64,000 bases of DNA from Nocardioides sp. zg-1230 (GCF_013155335.1 NZ_JABJQZ010000002.1:186001-250000); one strand, 5' to 3'. Positions 54,933-63,431 are shown, numbered from the stretch's first letter. The notes: a model not told the origin generated them from the sequence alone. A program made the numbers and translations.

Positions 54933-56008
54933 GGCGCGCCTGCCGGGTGGTAGGCGCGGACCAGGCCGGTCACGCGCAGGTGCACGGTGTCGCCGGGCCC
55001 GGGGTGGCGCACGCCGGCCATCCGCGCGAGGACCGAGGTGCCCTCGTCGAGGCGGACCTGCACGGCGCAGTCGTGGCCGTAGTAGCTGACCTCCTCGACG
55101 GTGCCGCGCACCCCGACGGCCTTGTCGCCCTCGTTGTGGGCGAGGTCGACGAAGACCTGCTCGGGTCGGATCATCAGGGCGACCGGTCCGGTGGTGGGCT
55201 CGGTCAGCACGACCTCACCCAGCGCGCACGTCGCGCGAGCCTCGGTGGCGGTGCCGGGGAGCACGACGGCGCGACCGACGAACTCCGCGACCTGCGGGTC
55301 GGTGGGGGAGAGGTAGACCTCGCTAGGCGGGGCCGACTGCACCAGCCGGCCGGCGCGCATCACGGCGACCTGGTCGGCCAGGGAGAGCGCCTCGTTCTGG
55401 TCGTGGGTGACGAGCAGGGCGGTGGTGTTGGTCGCCTCGAGCGCGCGCCGCACGGCCCGCGACGTGCTGTCGCGCAGGCTGGCGTCGAGGGAGGAGAAGG
55501 GCTCGTCGAGGAGCACGACGGCGGGCTGCGGCGCGAGCGACCGGGCCAGCGCGACGCGCTGCTGCTGGCCGCCGGACAGCTCGTCGGGCCGCCGGTCGCG
55601 GAAGTCGGCGGGCAGCTCGACGAGGTCGAGCATCTCGGCGACCCGGTCACCCGCCTGCGAGCCGCCGCGGGCCTCGCGGGGCAGGCCGAACGCGATGTTG
55701 GCGGCCACGTCGAGGTGGGGGAAGAGCGCGCCCTCCTGGGGGACGTAACCGACCCGACGCGCCTGGGGGGCCAGGGGGCGCACGCCGTCGCCGGCGACGA
55801 TCTTGTCGCCGAACGCGATGCTGCCCGACTCGGGGACGAGGAAGCCGGCGATCAGGCGCAGCAGCGTGGTCTTGCCGCAGCCCGACGGGCCGAGCACGGT
55901 CGTGAACGAGCCGTGCGGCACGTGGAGCGTGACGTCGTCGACGGCACGGGTGGCGGCCGGGCCCGAGCCGAAGGACTTGGTGACGCCGGAGACGGTCAGT
56001 GAGCTCAT
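54929..56008 (-). CDS. Fe(III)-type ABC transporter ATP-binding protein
   Basis: 359 residues. Walker A GPSGCGKTTLLRLIAGF, signature LSGGQQQRVALARSLA, Walker B VVLLDEPFSSLD and switch His in VTHDQNEAL, then a C-terminal TOBE-like regulatory domain (GTVEEVSYYGHDCAVQVRL). Closest to the FbpC/PotA group that energises ferric-ion or thiamine uptake. Four-base overlaps (ATGA) join it to the permease upstream and to the fusion enzyme gene downstream, so the fusion is part of the importer's transcript. Confidence 0.92.
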   Translation of the reverse strand: MSSLTVSGVTKSFGSGPAATRAVDDVTLHVPHGSFTTVLGPSGCGKTTLLRLIAGFLVPESGSIAFGDKIVAGDGVRPLAPQARRVGYVPQEGALFPHLDVAANIAFGLPREARGGSQAGDRVAEMLDLVELPADFRDRRPDELSGGQQQRVALARSLAPQPAVVLLDEPFSSLDASLRDSTSRAVRRALEATNTTALLVTHDQNEALSLADQVAVMRAGRLVQSAPPSEVYLSPTDPQVAEFVGRAVVLPGTATEARATCALGEVVLTEPTTGPVALMIRPEQVFVDLAHNEGDKAVGVRGTVEEVSYYGHDCAVQVRLDEGTSVLARMAGVRHPGPGDTVHLRVTGLVRAYHPAGAP

Positions 56009-57498
56009 GCCGGGACCCTCTCGGTGCGGGTGGCGGGGCTGTCGGTGCGCATCAGCAGCACGGTGGCGGGGATGGAGACGAGGACCAGCAGCAGCGCATA
56101 GGGAGCGGCGGCGCCGTAGCGCAGCTCGGAGGATGCCGACCAGAACTCTGTGGCGAGCGTGCTGGTGCCGATGGGGGAGAGCATGAGGGTCGCGGTCAGC
56201 TCCGTGGAGATGGCGAGGAACACCAGCGCGGCGCCGGCCCCGAGGCTGGGCGCGATGAGCGGCAGGGTGACCCGGCGGGCGGTGGCGAGCGGGCCGGTGC
56301 CGAGGCTGTGCGCCACGTCGTCGAGCACGGTCGGCGCCTGTTCCAGCCCGGCGCGGACGGTGACCACGGCCCGGGGCAGGAAGAGGATGACGTACGCCGC
56401 CACGAGCAGCGCGGCGGTCTGGTAGACGGCCGGCACGAGGCGCAGGGAGGCCACGACCAGGGCGAGGCCGACGACGATGCCGGGCAGCGCGTTGGCGACG
56501 TAGGTGCTGCGCTCGATGACGGTGCTCGCCCAGCCCCGGTGGCGTACGGCCAGCCAGACGACCGGGATCGCCGCGAGCGTGGTGACGACCGCGCCGGCGA
56601 GGGCGAGCACGACCGTCGCGACGAGCGCCTCGACCAGCTCGGCCAGCGGGAACTCCGTCGACGTGCCGACGACCAGCCAGCGCACGAGGGAGTAGGCCGG
56701 GACGCCGATGGCGAGGGCCACCACGGAGCCGGCAGCTGCGAGGGCGGGCAGGCGCCACCGGCCGAGCGTGAGGGGCACGGCGCTGCGGGCGGCGCCGCGG
56801 CCCAGGCGGGCGTACCGCCGGTCGCCGCGCAGCCGCAGCTCGCCGAGCAGCAGGACCAGGCAGAGCAGCACCAGGACGACGGCCATGGCCGTGGCCGCGG
56901 CGCCGTTGAAGGTCGAGCCGTACTGGTCGTAGATGGCGGTCGTGAAGGTCGGGAACCGCAGCAGCGACAGTGCCCCGAACTCGGCCAGCAGGTGCAGGCC
57001 GACCAGGAGCGCGCCGCCGAGCACGGCCGGGCGCAGCTGCGGCAGCACGACGGTGCGGAAGGTGCGGGCGCGCGAGTGGCCGAGCGACCAGGCCGACTCC
57101 TCGAGCGCGGGGTCGAGGCGGCGGAGCATCGCGACGACCGGGAGGTAGACGAGCGGGTAGTAGGACAGCGTCACGACGGTGAAGGCGCCCGCGAAGCCGT
57201 GGACGCTGCGGTCCAGCGAGACCCACGCGTAGCCGTTGACGAAGGCGGGGACGGCCAGCGGGGCGACGAGCAGGCCGTGCCACAGGCGGCGGCCCGGCAG
57301 GTCGGTGCGCTCGACGAGGAAGGCCAGCGCGACCCCGAGCGCGGCGGTCGCGGCCATGCAGGCGGTCGCGAGGGTGACGGTGTTGCGGAGCAGCTCCGCG
57401 ATGCGCGGGCGGGCCAGGAGGTGCCAGAGGTCGACCGGACCGATGACCACCACGTAGGCGGCCACGTAGACCAGCGGCACCAGCGCAAGGACGGCCAC
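56005..57498 (-). CDS. Fe(III)-type ABC transporter permease (two-domain)
   Basis: At least 497 residues with about twelve helices and two copies of the binding-protein-dependent permease motif (for example ESAWSLGHSRARTFRTVVLPQL and DVAHSLGTGPLATARRVTLPLI, each with the EAA loop Gly). This duplicated single-chain arrangement is typical of FbpB-like permeases. The GTG used here is the first standard start with a purine-rich upstream run, but the same frame stays open 22 codons further up to a CTG that overlaps the TGA of the binding-protein gene; translation from there would complete the first helix. Confidence 0.88.
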   Translation of the reverse strand: MAVLALVPLVYVAAYVVVIGPVDLWHLLARPRIAELLRNTVTLATACMAATAALGVALAFLVERTDLPGRRLWHGLLVAPLAVPAFVNGYAWVSLDRSVHGFAGAFTVVTLSYYPLVYLPVVAMLRRLDPALEESAWSLGHSRARTFRTVVLPQLRPAVLGGALLVGLHLLAEFGALSLLRFPTFTTAIYDQYGSTFNGAAATAMAVVLVLLCLVLLLGELRLRGDRRYARLGRGAARSAVPLTLGRWRLPALAAAGSVVALAIGVPAYSLVRWLVVGTSTEFPLAELVEALVATVVLALAGAVVTTLAAIPVVWLAVRHRGWASTVIERSTYVANALPGIVVGLALVVASLRLVPAVYQTAALLVAAYVILFLPRAVVTVRAGLEQAPTVLDDVAHSLGTGPLATARRVTLPLIAPSLGAGAALVFLAISTELTATLMLSPIGTSTLATEFWSASSELRYGAAAPYALLLVLVSIPATVLLMRTDSPATRTERVPA

Positions 57499-57560
57499 CG
57501 CCGCCCCCGCGACGAGGAGCGGGAGCGGCGTACGACGCCCGGTGCGGGCAGCGAACGTGG

Positions 57561-58589
57561 TCAGAGCAGGCCTGCCGCGGTCATCAGCTCGGTCACCTGC
57601 GGGCCGTTGAGGCTGGCCACGTCGACCGCGGGCGGCTCGAGCTCGTCGAAGGGCTTGACCTCGGGGGCCAGGCTCGCGTCCGGGTTGAGCGGGTACTCGA
57701 GGGCGTACGACTCCGCCATCGCCTGCTGCGCCTCGGTGCCGGTCAGCCAGGTGACGAACTCCTCCGCGGCCGGCTTGTTCTCGCTGCTGTCGAGGATGCC
57801 GGCGCCGGAGATGCTGAGGAACGCGCCCGGGTCCTGGTCGCCGAAGAAGTGCAGGGCCGAGGTGTCCGAGTCCTCGCCGTTCTCCTGGCGGTCGCGGTAC
57901 CAGTAGTAGTGGTAGGCGATGCCGGCGTCGACCTCACCGGAGTCCACCGACTGCATCACGACGAGGTTGTTCTGCACGATCACGCCGTTGGCCTTCAGGC
58001 CGGCGAGCCACTCGGCCGTGGCCTCCTCGCCCTCGAGCTCGAGGACGGCCGACACGATCGCCTGGAAGTCGGCGCCGGTGGGGGAGAAGGCGACGCGGCC
58101 CTGCCACTCGGGGTCTGCGAAGTCGAGGATCGAGGCGGGCATGTCGGCCTCGGTCATCGTGTCGGTGTTGTACATCGCGACGGTGGAGCGGGCGAGGAAC
58201 CCGGTCCACGTGCGGTCGGCCGGGACGTACTGCTCGGGGATCGTCGCGGTGGCCGACTCGGGCAGCTCGGCGAACAGGCCGGCGTTGTCGACGATGCTCA
58301 TGGCCGGGGAGTTCTCGGTGAGGAACACGTCGGCGGGGGAGTCCTCGCCCTCCTCGACGATCTGGTTGGCCATCTCGAGGTCCTTGCCGCTGCGCAGCTC
58401 GACGTCGAGGCCGGACTCCTCCTCGAACAGCGGCACGATCTCGTCGAGCAGCTGCTCGTGCTGGGCGTTGTAGATGACGAGGTCGGGCGAGCCGAAGACG
58501 CCGCACCCCGACAGGGTGGAGGCGGTGAGGAGGGTGGCTGCGAGGGCCACGCCGGCGCGCGTGGTCGTGCGTCGCGGGGAAGTCGTCAC
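57561..58589 (-). CDS. Iron(III)-binding ABC transporter lipoprotein
   Basis: 342 residues. Lipoprotein signal with lipobox LSGC, Cys29. The mature protein begins DLVIYNAQHEQLLDEIVPLFEEESG, the pattern of FbpA/AfuA-type ferric-binding proteins, and carries the Tyr-rich AYHYYWYRD stretch that provides iron-coordinating Tyr residues in that family. GTG start. An IdeR/DtxR-like box overlaps its promoter, in keeping with iron-repressed expression. It heads the minus-strand block importer-permease-ATPase-fusion enzyme. Confidence 0.92.
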   Translation of the reverse strand: MTTSPRRTTTRAGVALAATLLTASTLSGCGVFGSPDLVIYNAQHEQLLDEIVPLFEEESGLDVELRSGKDLEMANQIVEEGEDSPADVFLTENSPAMSIVDNAGLFAELPESATATIPEQYVPADRTWTGFLARSTVAMYNTDTMTEADMPASILDFADPEWQGRVAFSPTGADFQAIVSAVLELEGEEATAEWLAGLKANGVIVQNNLVVMQSVDSGEVDAGIAYHYYWYRDRQENGEDSDTSALHFFGDQDPGAFLSISGAGILDSSENKPAAEEFVTWLTGTEAQQAMAESYALEYPLNPDASLAPEVKPFDELEPPAVDVASLNGPQVTELMTAAGLL

Positions 58590-58604
58590 GGGGGGTGTCC
58601 TTAC

Positions 58605-58623
58605 TTTGCTTAGGCTGGCCTAA
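58605..58623 (-). promoter_or_regulatory. IdeR/DtxR-like iron box
   Basis: TTTGCTTAGGCTGGCCTAA matches the IdeR consensus TTAGGTTAGGCTAACCTAA at 15 of 19 positions; the right 14 bases match at 12. It sits 16 bp upstream of the GTG of the iron-binding lipoprotein, where it would overlap the promoter. Iron-dependent repression of the whole minus-strand block is the inference. Confidence 0.75.
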
Positions 58624-58700
58624 CTCTAGACCCGGACGAGCCCGGGCGAGGAATTGCGTGCGTCACACGGACCGGCGGCCCTCAGGCGGACGCCCGGCTC

Positions 58701-59067
58701 TCAGTCGTGCACGCGCGGCAGCACGTCGCGGGCGAGCCGATCGAGCTGGGCCACCTCGTCGACCAGGGGCCAGACGTGGATCCGCGTGCAGCCTGCGGAG
58801 GCGTACCGCCCGAGGAGGCCCGCACAGTGCTCGGCCGTGCCGACGCAGACCTGCTCGCGGAGCTCGGCGGGGTCGCGCCGGACGAGGGGACCCAGGACGT
58901 CGACGAGCACGCGCTCGGCGTCCCGCCGGCGTGGTGTTGTACGCCGACGCGAGCCAGCCGTCACCCCACCTGGCGACGCGCCGCAGCCCCGCCGGCGACC
59001 CCCAGCTGCGCACACCGCCGCCAGGCCGAGGTCGCGGGCGGCATCGGCCACGTCGCGCACACGGCAC
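58701..59067 (-). pseudogene. Remnant of an LLM-class flavin-dependent oxidoreductase
   Basis: Two frames each keep recognisable family sequence. One reads RSWGSPAGLRRVARWGDGWL and then ASAYNTTPA; the other continues with ERVLVDVLGPLVRRDPAELR and IHVWPLVDEVAQLDRLARDV, ending in a stop at 58701. The shift falls near 58925-58935. Only the C-terminal third of a roughly 300-residue protein remains; the N-terminal part has been lost next to the acyl-CoA dehydrogenase promoter. This remnant and the iron box fill the otherwise gene-free 58590-59120. Confidence 0.7.
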
Positions 59068-59081
59068 GTCGGGACGGGCGG

Positions 59082-59099
59082 GGTTAGCGATCGCTAACC
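59082..59099. promoter_or_regulatory. Perfect 18-bp palindrome at the acyl-CoA dehydrogenase promoter
   Basis: GGTTAGCGA is followed directly by its reverse complement TCGCTAACC. TTAGCG within it can serve as -35, 18 bp from the -10 TAGTCT (59108-59113), which itself is seven bases before the ATG. A repressor of the TetR type is the likely ligand; none is encoded adjacent. Confidence 0.75.
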
Positions 59100-59120
59100 T
59101 GTGGCGCTAGTCTCATTCGC

Positions 59121-60320
59121 ATGACCTTCGAGCTGTCCCCCGAGCACGAGCAGTTCCGCCGCAGCGTCCGCGACTTCGCCGAGGCCGAGATCGCGCCGCA
59201 CGCCGCGCAGTGGGACCGCGACCACCACTTCCCGACCGACGTGGTCCAGAAGATGGGCGCGCTCGGCCTGATGGGGCTGACGGCGCCGGAGGAGTTCGGC
59301 GGCGCGGGCATGGCCGGCGAGGACGGCGGCTTCACCTCGCTGTGCCTGGCGATCGAGGAGGTCGGCCGCGTCGACCAGTCGATGGGCATCACGCTCGAGG
59401 CGGCGGTCGGGCTCGGGATCAACCCGATCCTCACCTACGGCACCGACGAGCAGAAGAAGACGTGGCTGCCCGACCTCGTGGCCGGTGAGAAGATCGCCGG
59501 CTTCGGCCTCACCGAGCCGGGCGCCGGCTCGGACGCCGGAGCGACGAAGACCAAGGCGGTGCTCGACGACGGCGAGTGGGTCGTCAACGGCTCGAAGCAG
59601 TTCATCACCAACTCCGGCTCGGACATCACCTCACTGGTGACCGTGACCGCCCGGACCGGGGAGCGCGAGGGCGGTCGCCCGGAGATCTCGACGATCATCG
59701 TCCCCTCGGACACGCCCGGCTTCACCGCGGAGAAGGCGTACGACAAGCTCGGCTGGCACGCGTCCGACACCCATCCGCTGTCCTTCTCCGACGCGCGGGT
59801 CCCCGAGGCCAACCTGCTCGGTGAGCGGGGTCGCGGCTACGCGCAGTTCCTCGCCACGCTCGACGACGGCCGGGTCGCGATCGCCGCGCTCGCGGTCGGG
59901 TGCATCCAGGCGTGCCTCGACATGTCGCTGCAGTACGCCGGTGAGCGCCAGACCTTCGGTGGGCCGATCGGACGCAAGCAGGGTCTCGCCTTCCAGGTCT
60001 CCGACCTGCAGGTGATGCTCGACGCCTCGCGCCTGCTGACCTACAAGGCGGCCGCGATGAAGGACGCGATGGACGCCGGGTCCTCCTCGGTCACCATGGG
60101 GTCGTTCAAGCAGGCGGCCGCCGTGGCGAAGCTCTACGCCACGGAGTCGGCGGTCACCGCGACCCGCATCGCGACCCAGGTCTTCGGCGGCTACGGCTTC
60201 ATGGAGGAGTACCCCGTCACCCGGTTCTACCGCGACGCCAAGGTCCTCGAGATCGGCGAGGGCACCTCGGAGGTCCAGCGGATGCTCATCGCGCGCGGTC
60301 TCGGCCTGCCGGTCGAGTGA
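59121..60320 (+). CDS. Acyl-CoA dehydrogenase
   Basis: 399-residue FAD enzyme that introduces a trans-2 double bond into acyl-CoA. Family signatures: GFGLTEPGAGSDAGA (first acyl-CoA dehydrogenase signature), the mid beta domain, QVFGGYGFMEEYPVTRFYRD and the catalytic-base region EIGEGTSEVQRMLIAR. Length is normal. Likely works on short or branched acyl-CoA (fatty acid or branched amino acid breakdown), but the specificity is not certain. Controlled by a promoter containing a perfect palindrome; the message is likely leaderless. Confidence 0.94.
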   Translation: MTFELSPEHEQFRRSVRDFAEAEIAPHAAQWDRDHHFPTDVVQKMGALGLMGLTAPEEFGGAGMAGEDGGFTSLCLAIEEVGRVDQSMGITLEAAVGLGINPILTYGTDEQKKTWLPDLVAGEKIAGFGLTEPGAGSDAGATKTKAVLDDGEWVVNGSKQFITNSGSDITSLVTVTARTGEREGGRPEISTIIVPSDTPGFTAEKAYDKLGWHASDTHPLSFSDARVPEANLLGERGRGYAQFLATLDDGRVAIAALAVGCIQACLDMSLQYAGERQTFGGPIGRKQGLAFQVSDLQVMLDASRLLTYKAAAMKDAMDAGSSSVTMGSFKQAAAVAKLYATESAVTATRIATQVFGGYGFMEEYPVTRFYRDAKVLEIGEGTSEVQRMLIARGLGLPVE

Positions 60321-60335
60321 CGCCGGGCGCCTCGG

Positions 60336-60349
60336 TATACTCCGAGTAT
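60336..60349 (+). promoter_or_regulatory. Promoter-operator of the toxin-antitoxin pair
   Basis: TATACT (60336-60341) is a near-consensus -10 six bases before the antitoxin ATG. It overlaps a perfect palindrome ATACTC-C-GAGTAT (60337-60349) that reaches into the start codon; binding by the ribbon-helix-helix antitoxin there would repress the operon. Confidence 0.7.
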
Positions 60350-60572
60350 GACCTCCACGACCATCAAGGTGTCGGCCGACCTGCGGGACAGGCTCAAGCA
60401 GAGCGCGTCTGCCCATGGCCGCACGCTGGGTGAGCACCTCGAGGCACTGCTGGAGCACGAGGCTCGTAGCGACCGCTTCGCCCGGCTGCGCCATCAGATG
60501 GCGCAGACCCCACCGGACGAGCGGTACGACCTCGAGGCCGAGAGCTGGCAGGACGACACGGCGTGGTCGTGA
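60348..60572 (+). CDS. Ribbon-helix-helix antitoxin
   Basis: 74 residues. N-terminal ribbon-helix-helix (TTIKVSADLRDRLKQSASAH, then GRTLGEHLEALLEHE) for DNA binding, and an acidic C-terminal tail (TPPDERYDLEAESWQDDTAW) suited to wrapping a MazF toxin. Its stop overlaps the toxin GTG (GTGA). Acts as a VapB/MazE-like antitoxin and autorepressor by family analogy. Confidence 0.82.
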   Translation: MTSTTIKVSADLRDRLKQSASAHGRTLGEHLEALLEHEARSDRFARLRHQMAQTPPDERYDLEAESWQDDTAWS

Positions 60573-60892
60573 GCCTGGTGGCGGGTGAGGTGGTGTGGGC
60601 ACGCCCCACCCCGACGGTGGGTCGTGAGCAGGCCGAACGGCGTCCGGTCGTGGTGGTGAGCAACCAGCTCTTCCACGACGCCGTAACGACCTTGGCGATC
60701 GTCGTGCCAGTCACCAGTGTCGACCGCGGGTGGGACAACCACGTCCCGCTGGCCGGAGCCGACGTGGCCGGATTCGCCATGACCGAGCAGGTGCGCGCGA
60801 TCTCCCGTGACCGGGTCGACGGGCGTCTCGGCGCCGTTGATGACCAGACGCTCGGTGCGATCCGACGGTGGATCGGCGACTACATCGCCTGA
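60569..60892 (+). CDS. MazF/PemK-family endoribonuclease toxin
   Basis: 107 residues. The MazF fold is indicated by AGEVVWARPTPTVGREQAER, RRPVVVVSNQLFHD, IVVPVTSVDRGWDNHVPL and the C-terminal QVRAISRDRV. The conserved Arg and Thr/Ser residues used for RNA cleavage are present (RRPVVVVS; VPVTS). The GTG overlapping the antitoxin stop is preferred over an in-frame GTG two codons upstream. Cleaves RNA at a specific short motif when free of antitoxin; the sequence cut is unknown. Confidence 0.88.
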   Translation: MSLVAGEVVWARPTPTVGREQAERRPVVVVSNQLFHDAVTTLAIVVPVTSVDRGWDNHVPLAGADVAGFAMTEQVRAISRDRVDGRLGAVDDQTLGAIRRWIGDYIA

Positions 60893-60897
60893 ACCGG

Positions 60898-61233
60898 TCA
60901 GGCGGGGCGCGGGGCGTACATGATCACCGCGACGCCGACCAGGCAGATCAGCGCGCCCCCGACGTCGTAGCGGTCGGGGCGGAAGCCGTCGGCCACCATC
61001 CCCCAGGCCAGCGAACCGGCGACGAACACACCGCCGTACGCCGCCAGGATCCGCCCGAAGTGGGCGTCCGGCTGCAGGGTGGCGACCAGGCCGTAGAGGC
61101 CGAGGGCGATGAAGCCGGCGCCCACCCAGATCCAGCCGCGGTCCTCGCGCACGCCCTGCCAGACCAGCCACGCGCCGCCGATCTCCGCGAGCGCGGCCAG
61201 GGCGAAGAGGGCGAGCGAGGCGACGACGGTCAT
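60898..61233 (-). CDS. YnfA-family (UPF0060) membrane protein
   Basis: 111 residues, four membrane helices. Matches the family at [40 protein letters not shown] and [20 protein letters not shown], followed by [20 protein letters not shown]. Some YnfA proteins resemble small multidrug efflux (SMR) transporters, so a small-molecule export role is possible but unproven here. ATG start; CACACT six bases upstream is a weak -10. Converges on mazF with five bases between. Confidence 0.88.
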   Translation of the reverse strand: MTVVASLALFALAALAEIGGAWLVWQGVREDRGWIWVGAGFIALGLYGLVATLQPDAHFGRILAAYGGVFVAGSLAWGMVADGFRPDRYDVGGALICLVGVAVIMYAPRPA

Positions 61234-61308
61234 GGCGGGAGTGTGTCAGGGGCTGATCTCCCCCTCCCGACGGATCCGGTGACGCGCGGCCCGATCTAAC
61301 CTCGCCCC

Positions 61309-62658
61309 ATGCCCACCACGAGCCAGCGCGCACTCACGTGGTTCGGAGTGGACGACGAGTGGGAGCGTCCGCGGCCGCCGGTCGGGCGCCAGGACGTCGT
61401 GCTGGCGGCGAGCGTCGAGGCGTTCAGCCTGCTGGCCCTCGAGCTCGTGCGCAGCGCGGGCGGTCTCGACCGCACCGACGCCCCGGTGTGGACGCAGTGG
61501 CTCGCCGTGTCGACGGGAGCCGTCCTCCTCGTGGGCCGGCGCCGGTGGCCGCTGGCGGTCGCGAGCCTCGCCGCGCTGCACATGTTCGTCGTCGGCGTGA
61601 CGATGCCCCAGGTGATGGGGCAGGTGTCGTTGCAGATCGTCTACTTCGTCGCGCTGCTCTCGGGCGTCGCCTACGCCCGGGACCGACGCGCGATGGTGGT
61701 CGTGGTCGGCACGATCGTGCTGTTCATGTTCGCCTGGATCACCTGGCAGTTCGCCGTGGGCTCGGCTGCCCAGGACATGATCGACGAGACCGAGGACGGC
61801 GAGCGGATCGGGCTCTTCGGCGCCATCCCCGCCGCCGTGGCGATCACCCTGCTGGTCAACGTCCTCTACTTCGGTGGCGCCATCGTCGGTGGTGGCGTGT
61901 CGTGGCGGGCGGCCCGGCAGCGCATCCGCCTGCAGGAGCAGGCCGGCACGATCGCCGCGCAGGCCGGCCGCCTGCGCGAGCAGGCCGTCGTCGACGAACG
62001 CCTGCGCATCGCGCGCGAGCTGCACGACGTCGTCGCCCACGGGGTGTCCGCGATGGGCATCCAGGCGGGCGCGGCGAGGCGGGTCCTCGACCGCGACCCC
62101 GACGCGGCGCGTACTGCTCTCTCGCACGTCGAGGAGGCCTCGCGCGACGCGTTGGCGCAGATGCGGCGCCTTCTCGGCACCCTGCGCGAAGGTCCGGCGG
62201 ACCGCCGGGCCGACGGGGCCGACGGCGCGGACACCGCGACCGGAGCGCGTACGTCGGAGGCGGGCGTCGACGACCTGCCGGACCTCGTCGCGCAGGCGGG
62301 CCGGGAGGGGCTCGCCGTCCACCTCGACGTCGTGGAGGACCAGGCGTGCGCCACCGGCCGGCTCCCGCGCGGCATCGCGTTGGCGATCTACCGCACGGTC
62401 CAGGAGGCGCTGACCAACGTCCGACGCCACAGCACCGCCGACACGGTCTCCGTCGTGGTCCGGGTCGACGAGGCCGCCGCCTACGCCGAGGTCGAGGTCG
62501 TCGACAACGGCCGGCCGCGACACGGCACCTCCGGCAGCGGGCTCGGCCAGCTGGGCATCCGCGAACGCGCGGCCACCCACGACGGCCAGGTCGACATCGG
62601 ACCGCGCGTGACGGGCGGCTACCGGGTCCGCGTGCGCTACCCGCTGGGGGCGTCGTGA
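61309..62658 (+). CDS. Sensor histidine kinase (NarL-type two-component system)
   Basis: 449 residues. About five membrane helices in residues 30-200, a coiled segment, then the dimerisation domain with the phospho-acceptor His239 in RIARELHDVVAHGVS, and an ATPase domain with DNGRPRHGTSGSGLGQLGIR. The membrane sensor has no recognised extracytoplasmic ligand domain, so the signal may arise within the membrane. ATG six bases after TAACCT (61297-61302). Its stop overlaps the regulator gene (GTGA). Likely controls the adjacent ABC transporter. Confidence 0.93.
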   Translation: MPTTSQRALTWFGVDDEWERPRPPVGRQDVVLAASVEAFSLLALELVRSAGGLDRTDAPVWTQWLAVSTGAVLLVGRRRWPLAVASLAALHMFVVGVTMPQVMGQVSLQIVYFVALLSGVAYARDRRAMVVVVGTIVLFMFAWITWQFAVGSAAQDMIDETEDGERIGLFGAIPAAVAITLLVNVLYFGGAIVGGGVSWRAARQRIRLQEQAGTIAAQAGRLREQAVVDERLRIARELHDVVAHGVSAMGIQAGAARRVLDRDPDAARTALSHVEEASRDALAQMRRLLGTLREGPADRRADGADGADTATGARTSEAGVDDLPDLVAQAGREGLAVHLDVVEDQACATGRLPRGIALAIYRTVQEALTNVRRHSTADTVSVVVRVDEAAAYAEVEVVDNGRPRHGTSGSGLGQLGIRERAATHDGQVDIGPRVTGGYRVRVRYPLGAS

Positions 62659-63350
62659 CGGAGCGACCGCTGACGGTGCTGCTCGTCGACGACCACGCGA
62701 TGGTGCGCTCGGGCTTCGCCATGGTCCTGTCCGTCGAGGACGACATCGAGGTCGTGGGCGAGGCGGCCGACGGGGTGGAGGCGATCGAGCGCGCCCGGGC
62801 GACCCGCCCCGACGTGGTGCTGATGGACGTCCAGATGCCGCGGATGGACGGCATCGAGGCCACCCGCCACCTCGTCGCCGACGACCTCGGGCACGTCGTC
62901 ATCGTGACGACCTTCGACCGCGACGACTACCTCTTCGACGCCCTGCAGGCGGGGGCGAGCGGCTTCCTGCTGAAGAACGCCGGGCCGGAGCAGCTCCTCG
63001 ACGCCGTACGCGCCGCAGGTCGTGGGCACGCACTGCTCGCGCCGGAGGTGACCCGCCGCGTCATCGGCAGGATGGCCGCAGGGTCGACGGCGCCCGACGG
63101 CACGGCCGGCGCAGCCGCCGACCGACCCGAGCCGGACGGGCTGGCGCTGCTCACCGCCCGCGAGCGGGAGGTGCTGGTGCTGCTGGGCCGTGGCCTGTCC
63201 AACGGCGAGATCGCCGGCACGCTCGTGCTGGGCGAGGCGACGGTGAAGACGCACGTGTCCAACGTGCTGGCCAAGCTGCACCTGCGCGACCGGGTGCAGG
63301 CGGTCATCTACGCCTACGAGGCCGGCCTCATCCTCCCGACGGAGGAGTGA
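62655..63350 (+). CDS. LuxR/NarL-family response regulator
   Basis: 231 residues. Receiver domain with acidic pocket Asp12-Asp13 and phospho-acceptor Asp58 (VLMDVQMPRMDG), switch Thr in VIVTTFD and Lys in FLLKNAG. C-terminal LuxR helix-turn-helix LTAREREVLVLLGRGLSNGE followed by EATVKTHVSNVLAKLHLRDR. GTG start overlaps the kinase stop by four bases. A transcription activator of the kinase's target genes; the downstream ABC ATPase gene is the closest candidate. Confidence 0.94.
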   Translation: MTERPLTVLLVDDHAMVRSGFAMVLSVEDDIEVVGEAADGVEAIERARATRPDVVLMDVQMPRMDGIEATRHLVADDLGHVVIVTTFDRDDYLFDALQAGASGFLLKNAGPEQLLDAVRAAGRGHALLAPEVTRRVIGRMAAGSTAPDGTAGAAADRPEPDGLALLTAREREVLVLLGRGLSNGEIAGTLVLGEATVKTHVSNVLAKLHLRDRVQAVIYAYEAGLILPTEE

Positions 63351-63431
63351 GCGCGTCCGACACGGGCTCCGCTGCGAGGTTCCGTCGCGCGGCGGATCAC
63401 ACCGACCACTCCGGTCACTAGCGTCATGGCC

